A stretch of DNA of 64,000 nt, from the NCBI RefSeq assembly GCF_005155025.1, contig NZ_CP039731.1:3906001-3970000 (forward strand), in the 5' to 3' direction. Both the position numbers and the translations under genes were made by a program. The notes under the pieces were generated by a model. The model did not search any database. It saw nothing but the letters and a program-made list of their open reading frames with translations, and was not told the DNA's origin. Of the stretch, positions 27,156 through 36,000 are shown piece by piece. The stretch's first letter is position 1; every line of letters starts with the position of its first letter. Origin of the DNA: Aquitalea aquatilis. Lineage in GTDB: Bacteria > Pseudomonadota > Gammaproteobacteria > Burkholderiales > Chromobacteriaceae.

Positions 27156-27955
27156 CATGCCCGACTGGCGCGCAGGAATACCGAGAACAACTCGGACTGT
27201 GAGTTGATGCCCAGTTTGCTGTACAGATGCTTCTTGTGTACCCGCACGGTTTCCACCGATATCTGCAGGCGCTGGGCAATGGCCTTGCTGGAATGCCCGC
27301 TCAGCATCAGCTGCGCCACCTCGTTCTCACGTAGCGTCACCCCCTGCCCTTCCAGCCCGCCATGCACGGTCGCAGGTGGCACGGCGACCAGCTTGGCCGT
27401 GCTCGTTTGTTCAAAGTGCAGGCGCTGGCGCATCAGCGCCACCACCCAGGGCTGCAGCAGGCTCAAAGTCGCCATCTGCTGCGGTGAAAAGCGCTGGCCG
27501 GCTCCCAGCGACAGGCATAGCGTGCTGCCATCTTCACGCGGCAGGTTGAACTGCACTTCGTCCTCGACAATGTTCAGGCTGAAATAGCGCTGGTAGTAGT
27601 CGGTAAAGGGAAAGCGATCCGGTGCCACCTCGTCCAGCCGCAGCAGCCCGGCATGGCGATGCTCCAGGCTGGCCACATAAAACGGGTCCAGCCGGTACAG
27701 CCCCTGCAGATAATCCTGGAACAGCGTATCCACCCCACCATCGGCCATGGCCTGCTCGGCCAGTACCTGCGGCGGCGGCTGGGGGAAAAACAGCAATACC
27801 ACCCAGCTGTCAAACGCCACATAATCTGCCAGCACACCCAGCAAGGCCGGCCAGAATACCGGTTTGTCCAGCTGATCAATCAAGCGCCCCACCGTGCGGT
27901 GCCAGGCGATATCCTGTAGTTGCAATGCCACGACTACCCCAATCTGGTTACCCAC
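27155..27955 (-). CDS. LuxR-type transcriptional regulator
   Basis: DNA-binding regulator of 266 residues. The C-terminal 60 residues are a GerE/LuxR helix-turn-helix (LRENEVAQLMLSGHSSKAIA, then VRVHKKHLYSKLGI). The N-terminal 200 residues have no autoinducer-binding hallmark or phosphoacceptor domain that I can see. The start is taken at GTG 27955; a GTG 24 nt downstream is also possible, neither having a strong ribosome site. It is divergent from the amidase and PuuP-like permease genes, which are its probable targets; such regulator-hydrolase-permease groups occur in other proteobacteria. The inducer is unknown. Confidence 0.85.
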   Translation of the reverse strand: MGNQIGVVVALQLQDIAWHRTVGRLIDQLDKPVFWPALLGVLADYVAFDSWVVLLFFPQPPPQVLAEQAMADGGVDTLFQDYLQGLYRLDPFYVASLEHRHAGLLRLDEVAPDRFPFTDYYQRYFSLNIVEDEVQFNLPREDGSTLCLSLGAGQRFSPQQMATLSLLQPWVVALMRQRLHFEQTSTAKLVAVPPATVHGGLEGQGVTLRENEVAQLMLSGHSSKAIAQRLQISVETVRVHKKHLYSKLGINSQSELFSVFLRASRA

Positions 27956-28111
27956 TTGATGTAATTTTCATACGCTTAACAGCAGCTGATACTGAGCCCT
28001 GCGCTGACAGCCTCTCAAGCTAGCACGCTTCCAGACTCTCCAACAGCCTCCCTGCCGCCAACAGGGCTGCGCTGGCGATGTAGTCTGACAACAGCCAAAC
28101 AAGGAGACAGC

Positions 28112-28927
28112 ATGATTGTAGAACTGGCCCAACTACCTGGCGTGGATGGCGACATCCCGGCCAACACCGCCAGCGCCCTAGAGGCCATTGCCCGCTGCGG
28201 CCCGGACACCCGCCTGCTGGTTTTCCCGGAAACCTATCTCACCGGTTTTCCCACCGCCGACAATATCGCCAGCCTGGCCCAGCCCATTGACGGCCCGGCC
28301 ATCAGCACCATCCAGCAAGCCGCACGCGAGAAAAACATCAGTATCGCCATCGGTTTTGCCGAGGCGCATGACGGCCACTTTTACAACACCACCGCCCTGC
28401 TTACCCCGCAAGGCGTGGCACTGGCCTATCGCAAAACCCATTTGTGGGCTTCCGACCACGGCATTTTCACCCCGGGCGATGCACTGGTGAGCTGTGAGTG
28501 GGAAGGCCTGCGCGTCGGCATCCTCATCTGTTACGACATCGAGTTTCCGGAAACCGCCCGCGCCCTGGCCCAGCAAGAGGTGGACCTGCTGATTGTCACC
28601 AACGGCAATATGGACCCCTACGGCCCGGTGCATCGCACGGCGATTACTGCCCGCGCCATGGAAAACCAGCTGTTTGCGGTAATGACCAATCGCTGCGGCA
28701 GCGGCGACGGCCTGCAGTTTGCCGGCGAAAGCGCCGTGATCAACCCCTTTGGCCAACTGGTGGCCAGCTGTGGGCGCGATCCACAGCAATTGCGTGTTGT
28801 GCTGGACCTGACGCAGCTGCAAGCCAGCCGCCGCGATTACCGCTATCTGCACGACCGGCGCATTGCCCTCACCGGCAGCATCAGCACGGGAGAACACGGC
28901 CAGCGCAGCTTCCGTATCAAACACTAG
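28112..28927 (+). CDS. Carbon-nitrogen hydrolase (nitrilase superfamily amidase)
   Basis: Enzyme hydrolysing an amide or related C-N bond. The 271-residue product has the Glu-Lys-Cys triad: Glu in VFPETYLTGFP (about residue 40), Lys in YRKTHLW (about 110) and Cys in ILICYDIEFPE (about 144). AAGGAG precedes the ATG. It is followed by a PuuP-like permease and lies close to speA and puuB, so an amide or carbamoyl derivative linked to polyamine or amino-acid breakdown is a reasonable guess, but it does not clearly match N-carbamoylputrescine amidase. Confidence 0.88.
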   Translation: MIVELAQLPGVDGDIPANTASALEAIARCGPDTRLLVFPETYLTGFPTADNIASLAQPIDGPAISTIQQAAREKNISIAIGFAEAHDGHFYNTTALLTPQGVALAYRKTHLWASDHGIFTPGDALVSCEWEGLRVGILICYDIEFPETARALAQQEVDLLIVTNGNMDPYGPVHRTAITARAMENQLFAVMTNRCGSGDGLQFAGESAVINPFGQLVASCGRDPQQLRVVLDLTQLQASRRDYRYLHDRRIALTGSISTGEHGQRSFRIKH

Positions 28928-29059
28928 GCAGTGGGCCGCCTCCGTCAGCCGGACGCGCCACGTCCGCCCGGAAGCACACCCCTGCCAACAAGGTGAAGTG
29001 CATACAAAAGAGACAGGCTCATGACAACAAACACAAACATGAGCGACAAAGGAGAAACA

Positions 29060-30394
29060 ATGGAAACGAAACAACTGGAGCGCTCGCTGACGCTGGGCTC
29101 CGTGGTGCTGTTCGGGCTGGCTTACATGACGCCCATCATCGTGCTGGGGACCTTTGGCATCCTCGCGCAAATGACCGATGGCATGGTGCCGGCTTCTTAT
29201 CTGGTGGCACTGGTGGCCATGCTGTTTACCGCCTACAGCTATGGCCGCATGGCGGCAGCCTATCCGGTGGCTGGTTCGGCCTATACCTATACCCGCAAGT
29301 CCATCCACGCCAAGCTGGGCTTTCTGGTGGGCTGGGCGGTGCTGCTGGACTATCTGTTCCTGCCGATGGCCATCTGGCTGATCGGCGCCGCCTATCTGGC
29401 TTCGGCCTTCCCCAGCATTCCGATGGCGGTGTGGGTGATTGCCTTCATCGTGTTCACCACGCTAATCAATATTGTCGGGCTGAAGATGGCCAATACCGTC
29501 AACTACCTGATGATGCTGCTGCAATTCCTGGTGTTGCTGGCCTTCGTGGCACTGTGCATCCACTATGTGGCGGGCGATGCCAGCAAGCCCTTGTGGAATC
29601 TGGCCCCGTTTTTCCGTAGTGACATGAAACTGCCGATGATCATGGCTGGTGCCGCCGTGGCCTGTTACTCCTTCCTGGGCTTTGATGCGGTCAGCACGCT
29701 TACCGAGGAAACCCGTGATGCGCGCCACACCATTCCGCGCGCCATCATGTGGATTACCATCATCGGCGGCTTGATTTTTGTGGTGGCATCGTACTTTGTG
29801 CAGCTGGCCCACCCCTCCAGCCAGTTCAAGAGTGTGGATGATGCCGCCTTCGAGATTGCCAAGAATATCGGCGGTGACCTGTTTGCCAGCATTTTTCTGA
29901 TCGGCCTGATCATCGGCCAGTTTGCCTCCGGCCTGTCGGCGCAGGCCAGTGCCTCGCGCCTGCTGTACGCCATGGGCCGTGATGCGGTGCTGCCGCAGTC
30001 CATCTTCGGCAAGCTGCATGCGCGCTTTCGCACGCCAGTGAACAATCTGGTGATCTGTGGCGTGGTGGCCTTGCTGGCGCTGAAGCTGGATGTCACCACC
30101 TCCACTTCCTTCATCAACTTCGGAGCCTTCCTCGCCTTCAGCTTCGTCAACCTGTCGGTGATTGCCCACTACTATGTGCGCCAGCGCCGCCGCTCACCGC
30201 GTGACTTCTTCCTGTTCCTGCTGTTTCCGCTGATTGGCATGCTGGCCGACCTGTGGCTGCTGGTCAGCCTGGATGTCCGCGCCATCACGCTGGGCCTGAT
30301 CTGGCTGGCGGTGGGGATTGCCTACCTGGCCAAGCTCACCGGCTTCTTCCGCCGCGAGCCGCCAGAGCTGGACTTTGTCGAAGCCGAAGGCTGA
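29060..30394 (+). CDS. APC-family permease, PuuP-like
   Basis: Inner-membrane amino acid/polyamine importer with about 12 helices and 444 residues. I chose the ATG giving METKQLERSLTLGSVVLFG because AAAGGAG lies 5 nt upstream; the ATG at 29021 adds 13 residues. Helix 1 carries the substrate-binding GLAYMTPIIVLGTFG, and YSYGRMAAAYPVAGSAYTYT is the typical helix 2-3 segment. Relatives include the putrescine importer PuuP. The gene sits between the amidase and speA. Putrescine as substrate is inferred from context and resemblance. Confidence 0.85.
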   Translation: METKQLERSLTLGSVVLFGLAYMTPIIVLGTFGILAQMTDGMVPASYLVALVAMLFTAYSYGRMAAAYPVAGSAYTYTRKSIHAKLGFLVGWAVLLDYLFLPMAIWLIGAAYLASAFPSIPMAVWVIAFIVFTTLINIVGLKMANTVNYLMMLLQFLVLLAFVALCIHYVAGDASKPLWNLAPFFRSDMKLPMIMAGAAVACYSFLGFDAVSTLTEETRDARHTIPRAIMWITIIGGLIFVVASYFVQLAHPSSQFKSVDDAAFEIAKNIGGDLFASIFLIGLIIGQFASGLSAQASASRLLYAMGRDAVLPQSIFGKLHARFRTPVNNLVICGVVALLALKLDVTTSTSFINFGAFLAFSFVNLSVIAHYYVRQRRRSPRDFFLFLLFPLIGMLADLWLLVSLDVRAITLGLIWLAVGIAYLAKLTGFFRREPPELDFVEAEG

Positions 30395-30413
30395 TTCCAT
30401 CTACCACAGACGC

Positions 30414-30442
30414 AAAAAAGCCCTGACGCATCAGGGCTTTTT
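30414..30442. terminator. Bidirectional terminator between permease and speA
   Basis: GCCCTGA and TCAGGGC form a 7-bp stem with a CGCA loop, flanked by six A and five T. It ends both converging genes. Confidence 0.85.
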
Positions 30443-30457
30443 GCTATCCGTACTGGC

Positions 30458-32338
30458 TTAAACCGACAGATAGGACGACTGCTTCAGACCGCGACAGAAT
30501 TCGGCGAAGAACACATTGCGCTCGTCGCTGGTGAGGTCGGCCGCACGGGCCTTTTCCTCGTAGCGGTTGAGGATTTCCTCCGGTGACAGGTGCACATAAC
30601 GCAGCATGTCTTCGATGGTGTCATGCTCTTCCACGCCGGCAAACTCCAGCTGGCCGTTGTCACGCACATAGACGTTGACCGAGTCGGTATCGCCAAACAG
30701 ATTGTGCATGTCGCCCAGGATTTCCTGGTAGGCACCCACCATGAACACCGCAATCAGGTATTCGCGACCCGGCTCCACCGCATGCACCGACATGCTGGAT
30801 TCGATGCTTTGCTGATCGACATACTGCTTCACCTTGCCGTCCGAATCGCAGGTCAAATCCTGCAGCACTGCGCGGCGGGTGGGCTGCTCGTCCAGGCGGT
30901 GTACCGGCATGATGGGCAGAATCTGGTCGATGGCCCAGGTATCCGGCAGGCTCTGGAACACCGAGAAATTGCAGAAATACTTGTCGGCCAGCTTGTCGGT
31001 CAGCTCGTCATACACCTGGCGCTGCGAGCGCTGGCTGGCTTGCAGCTGGCGATGCAAGCGACGGCACAGGGTGGCGTGCACGTCTTCGGCCATGGCTTTT
31101 TCCTTCAGCGAAATGCGGCCGGCGGAGTAGAGATCGGACACGTCGGAGGCGTAGTGGCTGGCACGGTAATAGATTTCCGTCACCATTTCCTCGTCGGTCA
31201 GCTCCATCAGCTCGAACAGCTTGCGCACCGGCTTGGCCAGCACCGACAGGTCGGCCACTTCCGGCACGCTTTCCGGCAGGCGTTCCACGTCGGTCACGTT
31301 CATGATCAGCACCGCGTGGTGGGCGGTCATGGCACGGCCGGATTCGGACAGGATGCGCGGATGCGGAATGCCGTTTTCGTCGCAGAACTCAGCCAGCATC
31401 GACACGATGACCTGGGCGTATTCGTCCATGTCGTAGTTGATGGAGCTGGCATTGCGCGAATGGGTACCGTCGTAGTCCACGCCCAGACCACCGCCGACAT
31501 CGACATGGTCGATGGGCAGGCCCAGCGCGCGCAGCTCGGCAAAGTAGCGCACCGCTTCGCGGAAGCCGGCACGGTAGTCGCCGATATTGGCAATCTGCGA
31601 ACCCATGTGGAAGTGCATCAGCCGTACGCAGTCGGACATGCCGGCGGCAGCCAGCTTGTCGGCAGCGGAAATCAGCTGGGCAGCGGACAGGCCGAACTTG
31701 CCCTTGTCACCGCCGGTATCCGCCCATTTGCTGCTGGCCAGCGAGGACAGGCGCACGCGCATGCCCAGCATGGGGCGTACGCCCAGCTTCTTGCTTTCTT
31801 CGATGGCCAGGTCAACTTCGGACTCTTTTTCGATAACGATGAACACCTGATGGCCCAGCTTCTGGCCAATCAGCGCCAGCCGCACGAATTCGCGGTCCTT
31901 GTAGCCATTGCAGATGATGGTGCCGCCCTTGGGCGCCAGCGCCAGCACGGCCATCAGTTCCGGCTTGGAGCCGGCTTCCAGCCCGATGGAGACCTCGCGC
32001 GTGGCGATGATGCTCTTGACCACCGCTTCTTGCTGGTTGACCTTGATCGGATAGATGGCGGTGTAGCGGTTGCCATAGTTTTGCGCGGCAATCGCGGTGT
32101 CGAAAGCGCGGCACAGGCGTGTCACGCGGTCCTGCAGGATGTCGGGGAAACGCACCAGCAGCGGCAGGTCCAGTCCCTTGGCGCCCAACTGGCGGCTCAA
32201 TTCGTGCAAATCGATACGCGTGTCGTGGCGTACATTGGGCTGCACCTGAATGCAGCCATTGTCACCCACGTCAAAATAACCCGCCCCCCAATGCCGGATG
32301 CCATACAGGCTCCGGCTATCAGCCACAGTCCAAGCCAT
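30458..32338 (-). CDS. speA: Biosynthetic arginine decarboxylase
   Basis: PLP enzyme making agmatine from arginine, the entry to putrescine. From the ATG giving [20 protein letters not shown] the product has 626 residues (E. coli about 658 including a signal-like leader); GAGG lies 9 nt upstream and a TTG 15 nt earlier is unlikely. The PLP lysine is in [23 protein letters not shown] binds phosphate, and [13 protein letters not shown] and the C-terminal [17 protein letters not shown] segments are characteristic. No agmatinase gene is in the window. The promoter and a palindromic site lie about 115-165 nt upstream. Confidence 0.97.
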   Translation of the reverse strand: MAWTVADSRSLYGIRHWGAGYFDVGDNGCIQVQPNVRHDTRIDLHELSRQLGAKGLDLPLLVRFPDILQDRVTRLCRAFDTAIAAQNYGNRYTAIYPIKVNQQEAVVKSIIATREVSIGLEAGSKPELMAVLALAPKGGTIICNGYKDREFVRLALIGQKLGHQVFIVIEKESEVDLAIEESKKLGVRPMLGMRVRLSSLASSKWADTGGDKGKFGLSAAQLISAADKLAAAGMSDCVRLMHFHMGSQIANIGDYRAGFREAVRYFAELRALGLPIDHVDVGGGLGVDYDGTHSRNASSINYDMDEYAQVIVSMLAEFCDENGIPHPRILSESGRAMTAHHAVLIMNVTDVERLPESVPEVADLSVLAKPVRKLFELMELTDEEMVTEIYYRASHYASDVSDLYSAGRISLKEKAMAEDVHATLCRRLHRQLQASQRSQRQVYDELTDKLADKYFCNFSVFQSLPDTWAIDQILPIMPVHRLDEQPTRRAVLQDLTCDSDGKVKQYVDQQSIESSMSVHAVEPGREYLIAVFMVGAYQEILGDMHNLFGDTDSVNVYVRDNGQLEFAGVEEHDTIEDMLRYVHLSPEEILNRYEEKARAADLTSDERNVFFAEFCRGLKQSSYLSV

Positions 32339-32451
32339 GAGATTTTCCCTCAATGATTCGATGGATAACCCCGCTCCTTAGTGCGCGGCTTTCGGGCTAC
32401 AAAGCTTTTATGTGGGCCTGGGATGTCGGAGCGAAACAATTGATTGTCAGT

Positions 32452-32468
32452 GTTTTGCATTGCAAAAC
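32452..32468 (-). promoter_or_regulatory. 17-bp palindrome at the speA transcription start (candidate operator)
   Basis: GTTTTGCA-T-TGCAAAAC is a perfect 8-1-8 inverted repeat. On the minus strand it begins about 9 nt after the -10 element, spanning roughly +2 to +18, the classic place for a repressor site. It could also act as an RNA hairpin in the 130-nt leader. Confidence 0.5.
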
Positions 32469-32476
32469 GAGCGCGG

Positions 32477-32504
32477 ATTTTAACAACATCACGCAGCTTG
32501 ACAA
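32477..32504 (-). promoter_or_regulatory. Sigma-70 promoter for speA
   Basis: On the minus strand TTGTCA (32504-32499), 16-bp spacer, TAAAAT (32482-32477): five of six matches for each hexamer. Confidence 0.65.
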
Positions 32505-32747
32505 GTAAAAGTTTGATGACGTGGCCCTACGTCCATTTTTTTGGACAAACCACATGGCATGACAGCCTTTTCAGGCCGCCAATAAATGGCAAATGTGCTG
32601 CCTAACGATGCCAGCGATAGCATATCTTCCATTCTGCCGCGGCAGGCAGTGCACAGCGAAACTGTGCAAGATTTTCAACATCCAGCCCTCTGCCACGCGG
32701 GCTTGCCAGACCAGGCGATATGCGTCAGCAGGCTGGCAGACACGGGC
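32505..32747. other. Gap between speA promoter and puuB-like stop
   Basis: No gene or clear terminator is seen here. A small GTCC/GGAC hairpin around a T run lies near 32530-32545. The stretch must carry the end of the puuB-like transcript and any upstream activator sites for speA. Confidence 0.4.
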
Positions 32748-34037
32748 CTAGAGGGCATCCAGCATGCGGTAATAAGCCATGCCCAACACCAGCGCCGGCG
32801 TGCGCAGCAACTTGCCACCGGGAAAATCACGGTGCTGCAGCCGGGCAAACAGGTCGAGCCGCCCGGCCGTGCCGGCGATGGCCTCGGCCACCACCTTGCC
32901 GGCAATGCCGGTCACATTCACGCCATGGCCGGAAAAACCCTGCATGTAGTAGATATTGCCGGCCAGCCGGCCCAGGTCCGGCGCGCGGTTGACGGTGATG
33001 TCGCAGAAGCCGCCCCAGGCATAGTCCACTTTCACATCGGCCAGCTGCGGAAACACCCGCAGCATGTCCTGGCGCATGGCCGTCGCCAGATCATGCGGCG
33101 GCTTGCCGGAATAGCTGACCTTGCCACCGAACAGCAGGCGGTGATCGGCCGACAGCCGGTAGTAATCCAGCACAAAATTGGTATCGCACACCGCCATATT
33201 GTTGGCGATCAGGCTGGCGGCACGCTCCCGCCCCAGCGGCTCGGTGGCAATGACATAAGTCCCGGCCGGCATGATCTTGCGCTCCAGTTGCGGCACCAGC
33301 TGGCCGATGTAGGCATTGCAGGCCAGCACCACATGGTCGCAGCTGATCGTGCCGTGCTCGGCATGCACGGTGGGGCGGCTGCCCTGCTCCAGCCGCAATA
33401 CCGGTGTCTGCTCGTAAATTTTCACCCCGGCAGCCAGCGCAGCCCGCGCCAGCCCCAGCGCATAATTCAGCGGATGCAGATGCCCGGAACGCGCATCATA
33501 CAAGCCGCCCAGATAACGCTCGCTGCCCAGTTGCTGCGCCAGCGTTGCCTTGTCCCATAGCTCCATGCCGCCATAGCCGTATTCTTCTTCGGCCTCCTGC
33601 TGCCACTCGGCCAGCTCCTGCATGTGACGCGGCTTGAGCGCGGCATTGCAAAAGCCGCGCGTCCAGTCACAGGCTATGGCATGCCGCTTGACACGCTCAT
33701 CGATGATGTCGACCGCCTCCACCGACATATCCCACATCACCCGCGCCAGCTCCGCCCCCAGCTGTTCACGCATGGTGTCGATACCGCAGGCATAGCCGGC
33801 GATCACCTGCCCGCCGTTGCGGCCGGAAGCACCAAAGCCCACGGCCGAGCCCTCCAGCAGCGCCACCGACAAGCCGCGCTCGGCCAGATTGAGCGCAGCC
33901 GACAAGCCGGCCAGCCCACCGCCCACCACGCACACATCAACACTGGCCGAGCCTTGCAGCTCGGGACAGGCCTGCCAGGCATGGGCGCTGGCGCAATAGT
34001 AGGAAGGTGCGTGCGGCTGTCTGACAAAGCGGAGCAT
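32748..34037 (-). CDS. puuB: FAD-dependent amine oxidase, PuuB (gamma-glutamylputrescine oxidase)-like
   Basis: Flavoprotein of the DAO/GlyDH family. The ATG giving MLRFVRQPHAPSYYCASAHA has GAGG 5 nt upstream; longer starts run through a terminator. The 429-residue product matches PuuB throughout: CVVGGGLAGLSAALNLAE binds FAD, then GFGASGRNGGQV, LDYYRLSADHRLLFGG and YYMQGFSGHGVNVT. PuuB oxidises gamma-glutamylputrescine to the aldehyde. puuA, puuC and puuD are not in the window, so the actual substrate could differ. It lies between speA and potG, in the same orientation. Confidence 0.87.
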   Translation of the reverse strand: MLRFVRQPHAPSYYCASAHAWQACPELQGSASVDVCVVGGGLAGLSAALNLAERGLSVALLEGSAVGFGASGRNGGQVIAGYACGIDTMREQLGAELARVMWDMSVEAVDIIDERVKRHAIACDWTRGFCNAALKPRHMQELAEWQQEAEEEYGYGGMELWDKATLAQQLGSERYLGGLYDARSGHLHPLNYALGLARAALAAGVKIYEQTPVLRLEQGSRPTVHAEHGTISCDHVVLACNAYIGQLVPQLERKIMPAGTYVIATEPLGRERAASLIANNMAVCDTNFVLDYYRLSADHRLLFGGKVSYSGKPPHDLATAMRQDMLRVFPQLADVKVDYAWGGFCDITVNRAPDLGRLAGNIYYMQGFSGHGVNVTGIAGKVVAEAIAGTAGRLDLFARLQHRDFPGGKLLRTPALVLGMAYYRMLDAL

Positions 34038-34109
34038 AAAGACCTCGCGAGCAATGAAACGGCAGGATGAAGCTGGCAGCCGCTGGCCAGATAACGGCCA
34101 GGACGGACG

Positions 34110-34144
34110 AAAAAAGAGCGGACACTCTTGCGAGTTATCCGCTC
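34110..34144 (-). terminator. Terminator between potG and puuB-like gene
   Basis: On the minus strand GAGCGGA and TCCGCTC form the outer stem, ACTC/GAGT an inner stem around a 4-nt loop, followed by six T. It separates potG from the puuB-like gene. Confidence 0.8.
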
Positions 34145-34177
34145 CTGGCCTGTGCGGGGCAGACTGCGCCCCACTCA

Positions 34178-34215
34178 CAAAACCCCGGCAGCCGCGGTGC
34201 AGCTACCCGGTTTTG
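34178..34215 (-). terminator. Second inverted repeat after potG
   Basis: CAAAACC and GGTTTTG arms with adjacent CCGG sequence lie just after the potG stop; on the minus strand TTTTG follows the stem. It may be a weaker tandem terminator. Confidence 0.4.
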
Positions 34216-34225
34216 TTGGCGATAC

Positions 34226-35407
34226 TTACTGGGTCAGCACTACCGGCACATCAGCGCGCCAGCTGACAAACACCGGGTCACCCCAGGTCGGGGCGGTTTC
34301 ATCGGCATCGTACCAGCGCGACGACGGCACCACGGTCTTGACGATCTTGCCGCTGGCCAGCTTGATGTGGAAGATGGAATAGCTGCCCATGTAGGCGATG
34401 TTTTCGACCACACCGGCGGCCATGTTCGGGCCGACAGCCACCGGCTTGCGGTCCAGACGTACGTCTTCCGGACGCACACTGGCCCAGACATGCATACCCT
34501 TGGGACCGGTAATGCCGTGGTCGATACGCACCACGCCACCCAGCTCCTGCGAGGTGATTTCCACGCGGTCGGCCTCATCCACCGTCACCGCGCCTTCGAA
34601 CATATTGGTTTCACCGATGAATTCGGCGGTGAAACGACAGTTCGGGTAGTCGTAGATCTCGGTCGGGGTACCCACTTGCAGCAGCTTGCCTTCGCTCATG
34701 ATGCCGATGCGGTCGGCCATGGTCATGGCTTCTTCCTGGTCATGGGTCACCATGATGCAGGTCACGCCCACTTTTTCGATGGTGTTGGCCAGTTCCAGCT
34801 GGGTTTGCTGACGCAGTTTCTTGTCCAGTGCGCCCAGCGGCTCATCCAGCAGCAACAGTTTCGGACGCTTGGCCAGACTGCGGGCCAGGGCCACGCGCTG
34901 TTGCTGGCCGCCGGACAGTTGGTGCGGCTTGCGGTTGGCGTACTTGCGCATCTGTACCAGATCGAGCATTTCGTCGACGCGGGCACTGATTTCAGCCTTG
35001 GGCAGCTTGTCCTGCTTCAGACCAAAGGCGATGTTCTCTGCCACTGTCATGTGCGGGAACAGCGCATAGCTCTGGAACATCATGTTGACCGGGCGCTCGT
35101 ACGGCTCCAGGCCGATGATGTCTTCGCCATCCAGAATGATCTTGCCCGAGGTCGGGGAGTCCATGCCCGCCAGCATGCGCAGCAGGGTGGACTTGCCGCA
35201 GCCGGAGCTACCCAGCAGGGCGAAAATTTCGTGTTGTCGAATATCCAGATCGACATGGTCAACGGCAACGTTGTCGCCAAACTTCTTCACCACTCCGCTG
35301 ATGCGCAGATAGGGTTTGTCATTGGCTTGCACGCTCTGAACCTGCTTGGCAGCCTGTGCGCCCGCAACTGATTGAACCGGCTTATTGGCCGCTACAGCAT
35401 CCGTCAT
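34226..35407 (-). CDS. potG: Putrescine ABC transporter ATP-binding protein PotG-like
   Basis: Cytoplasmic ATPase of a spermidine/putrescine-type importer. The 393-residue product has Walker [16 protein letters not shown]-loop [20 protein letters not shown], signature [15 protein letters not shown], Walker [13 protein letters not shown] and H-loop [15 protein letters not shown], then a TOBE/OB C-terminal domain. [10 protein letters not shown] and the final VVLTQ match PotG more than PotA. The N terminus carries about 30 extra low-complexity residues. The usual partners potF, potH and potI are not adjacent, so this ATPase is separated from its permease genes. Confidence 0.9.
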   Translation of the reverse strand: MTDAVAANKPVQSVAGAQAAKQVQSVQANDKPYLRISGVVKKFGDNVAVDHVDLDIRQHEIFALLGSSGCGKSTLLRMLAGMDSPTSGKIILDGEDIIGLEPYERPVNMMFQSYALFPHMTVAENIAFGLKQDKLPKAEISARVDEMLDLVQMRKYANRKPHQLSGGQQQRVALARSLAKRPKLLLLDEPLGALDKKLRQQTQLELANTIEKVGVTCIMVTHDQEEAMTMADRIGIMSEGKLLQVGTPTEIYDYPNCRFTAEFIGETNMFEGAVTVDEADRVEITSQELGGVVRIDHGITGPKGMHVWASVRPEDVRLDRKPVAVGPNMAAGVVENIAYMGSYSIFHIKLASGKIVKTVVPSSRWYDADETAPTWGDPVFVSWRADVPVVLTQ

Positions 35408-35485
35408 GATTTTGCTCCCTCCAACTATTCCAGCCTTGGCGGCTGATTTCGCGTGTTCGCGACCTGATTATCGGGTCAGCTTCCA

Positions 35486-35510
35486 GAAAGGGCAGCCGGG
35501 CTGCTCTTTC
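35486..35510 (-). promoter_or_regulatory. 25-bp inverted repeat upstream of potG
   Basis: GAAAGGGCAGCC and GGCTGCTCTTTC are 12-bp arms with one G-T mismatch around a single base, 78 nt before the potG start. It could be an operator or leader hairpin. Confidence 0.45.
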
Positions 35511-36000
35511 CACTCGCACCTAATCCGCTTTCAAAACAATACCAGTACCCAACCCGGATGGGCAGTAGCCAGCAAGGAAAAAAGCGGGAAAAACGATCAA
35601 ATCGGAAACGATAACATTTCGAGGAGGCTGGCAAACACAGGCATGGCCTGTGCTGTCATCAGGGACGGCAATATCCGCTGTGGCGTATTTCATGCTGGCT
35701 CCTCCCCTACTCTCCCGTACGTGGTGGTGCTAGCAGGCGTTCCGGACAAGGGGCAAACCGCATGCGCCTTGCAAGAATGCTTGCACTACCACCCAGAGCA
35801 GTCTTTACCGCTGCTCTTTTGCTGGAGAGAAGCCTAGCTTACGTTTAATAAATTTGACAAGCCTCAACACGAAACTTGATCAAAAGTGATGCTGCAATGT
35901 GGCTTCCCAGCCTCACAGCGCCTTTATTTTGGTAAAAAATCCATTACGTCGAAAAATATTTGATACAAAACCTGGGAAATTCTGCTGCTTGTTTAATTCA
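35511..36000. other. Gap between potG leader and EAL-GGDEF gene
   Basis: About 490 bp without a credible gene. It must contain the potG promoter and the end of the EAL-GGDEF transcript. The part from 35830 to 36000 is AT-richer. I see no clear terminator, tRNA or repeat. Confidence 0.5.
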
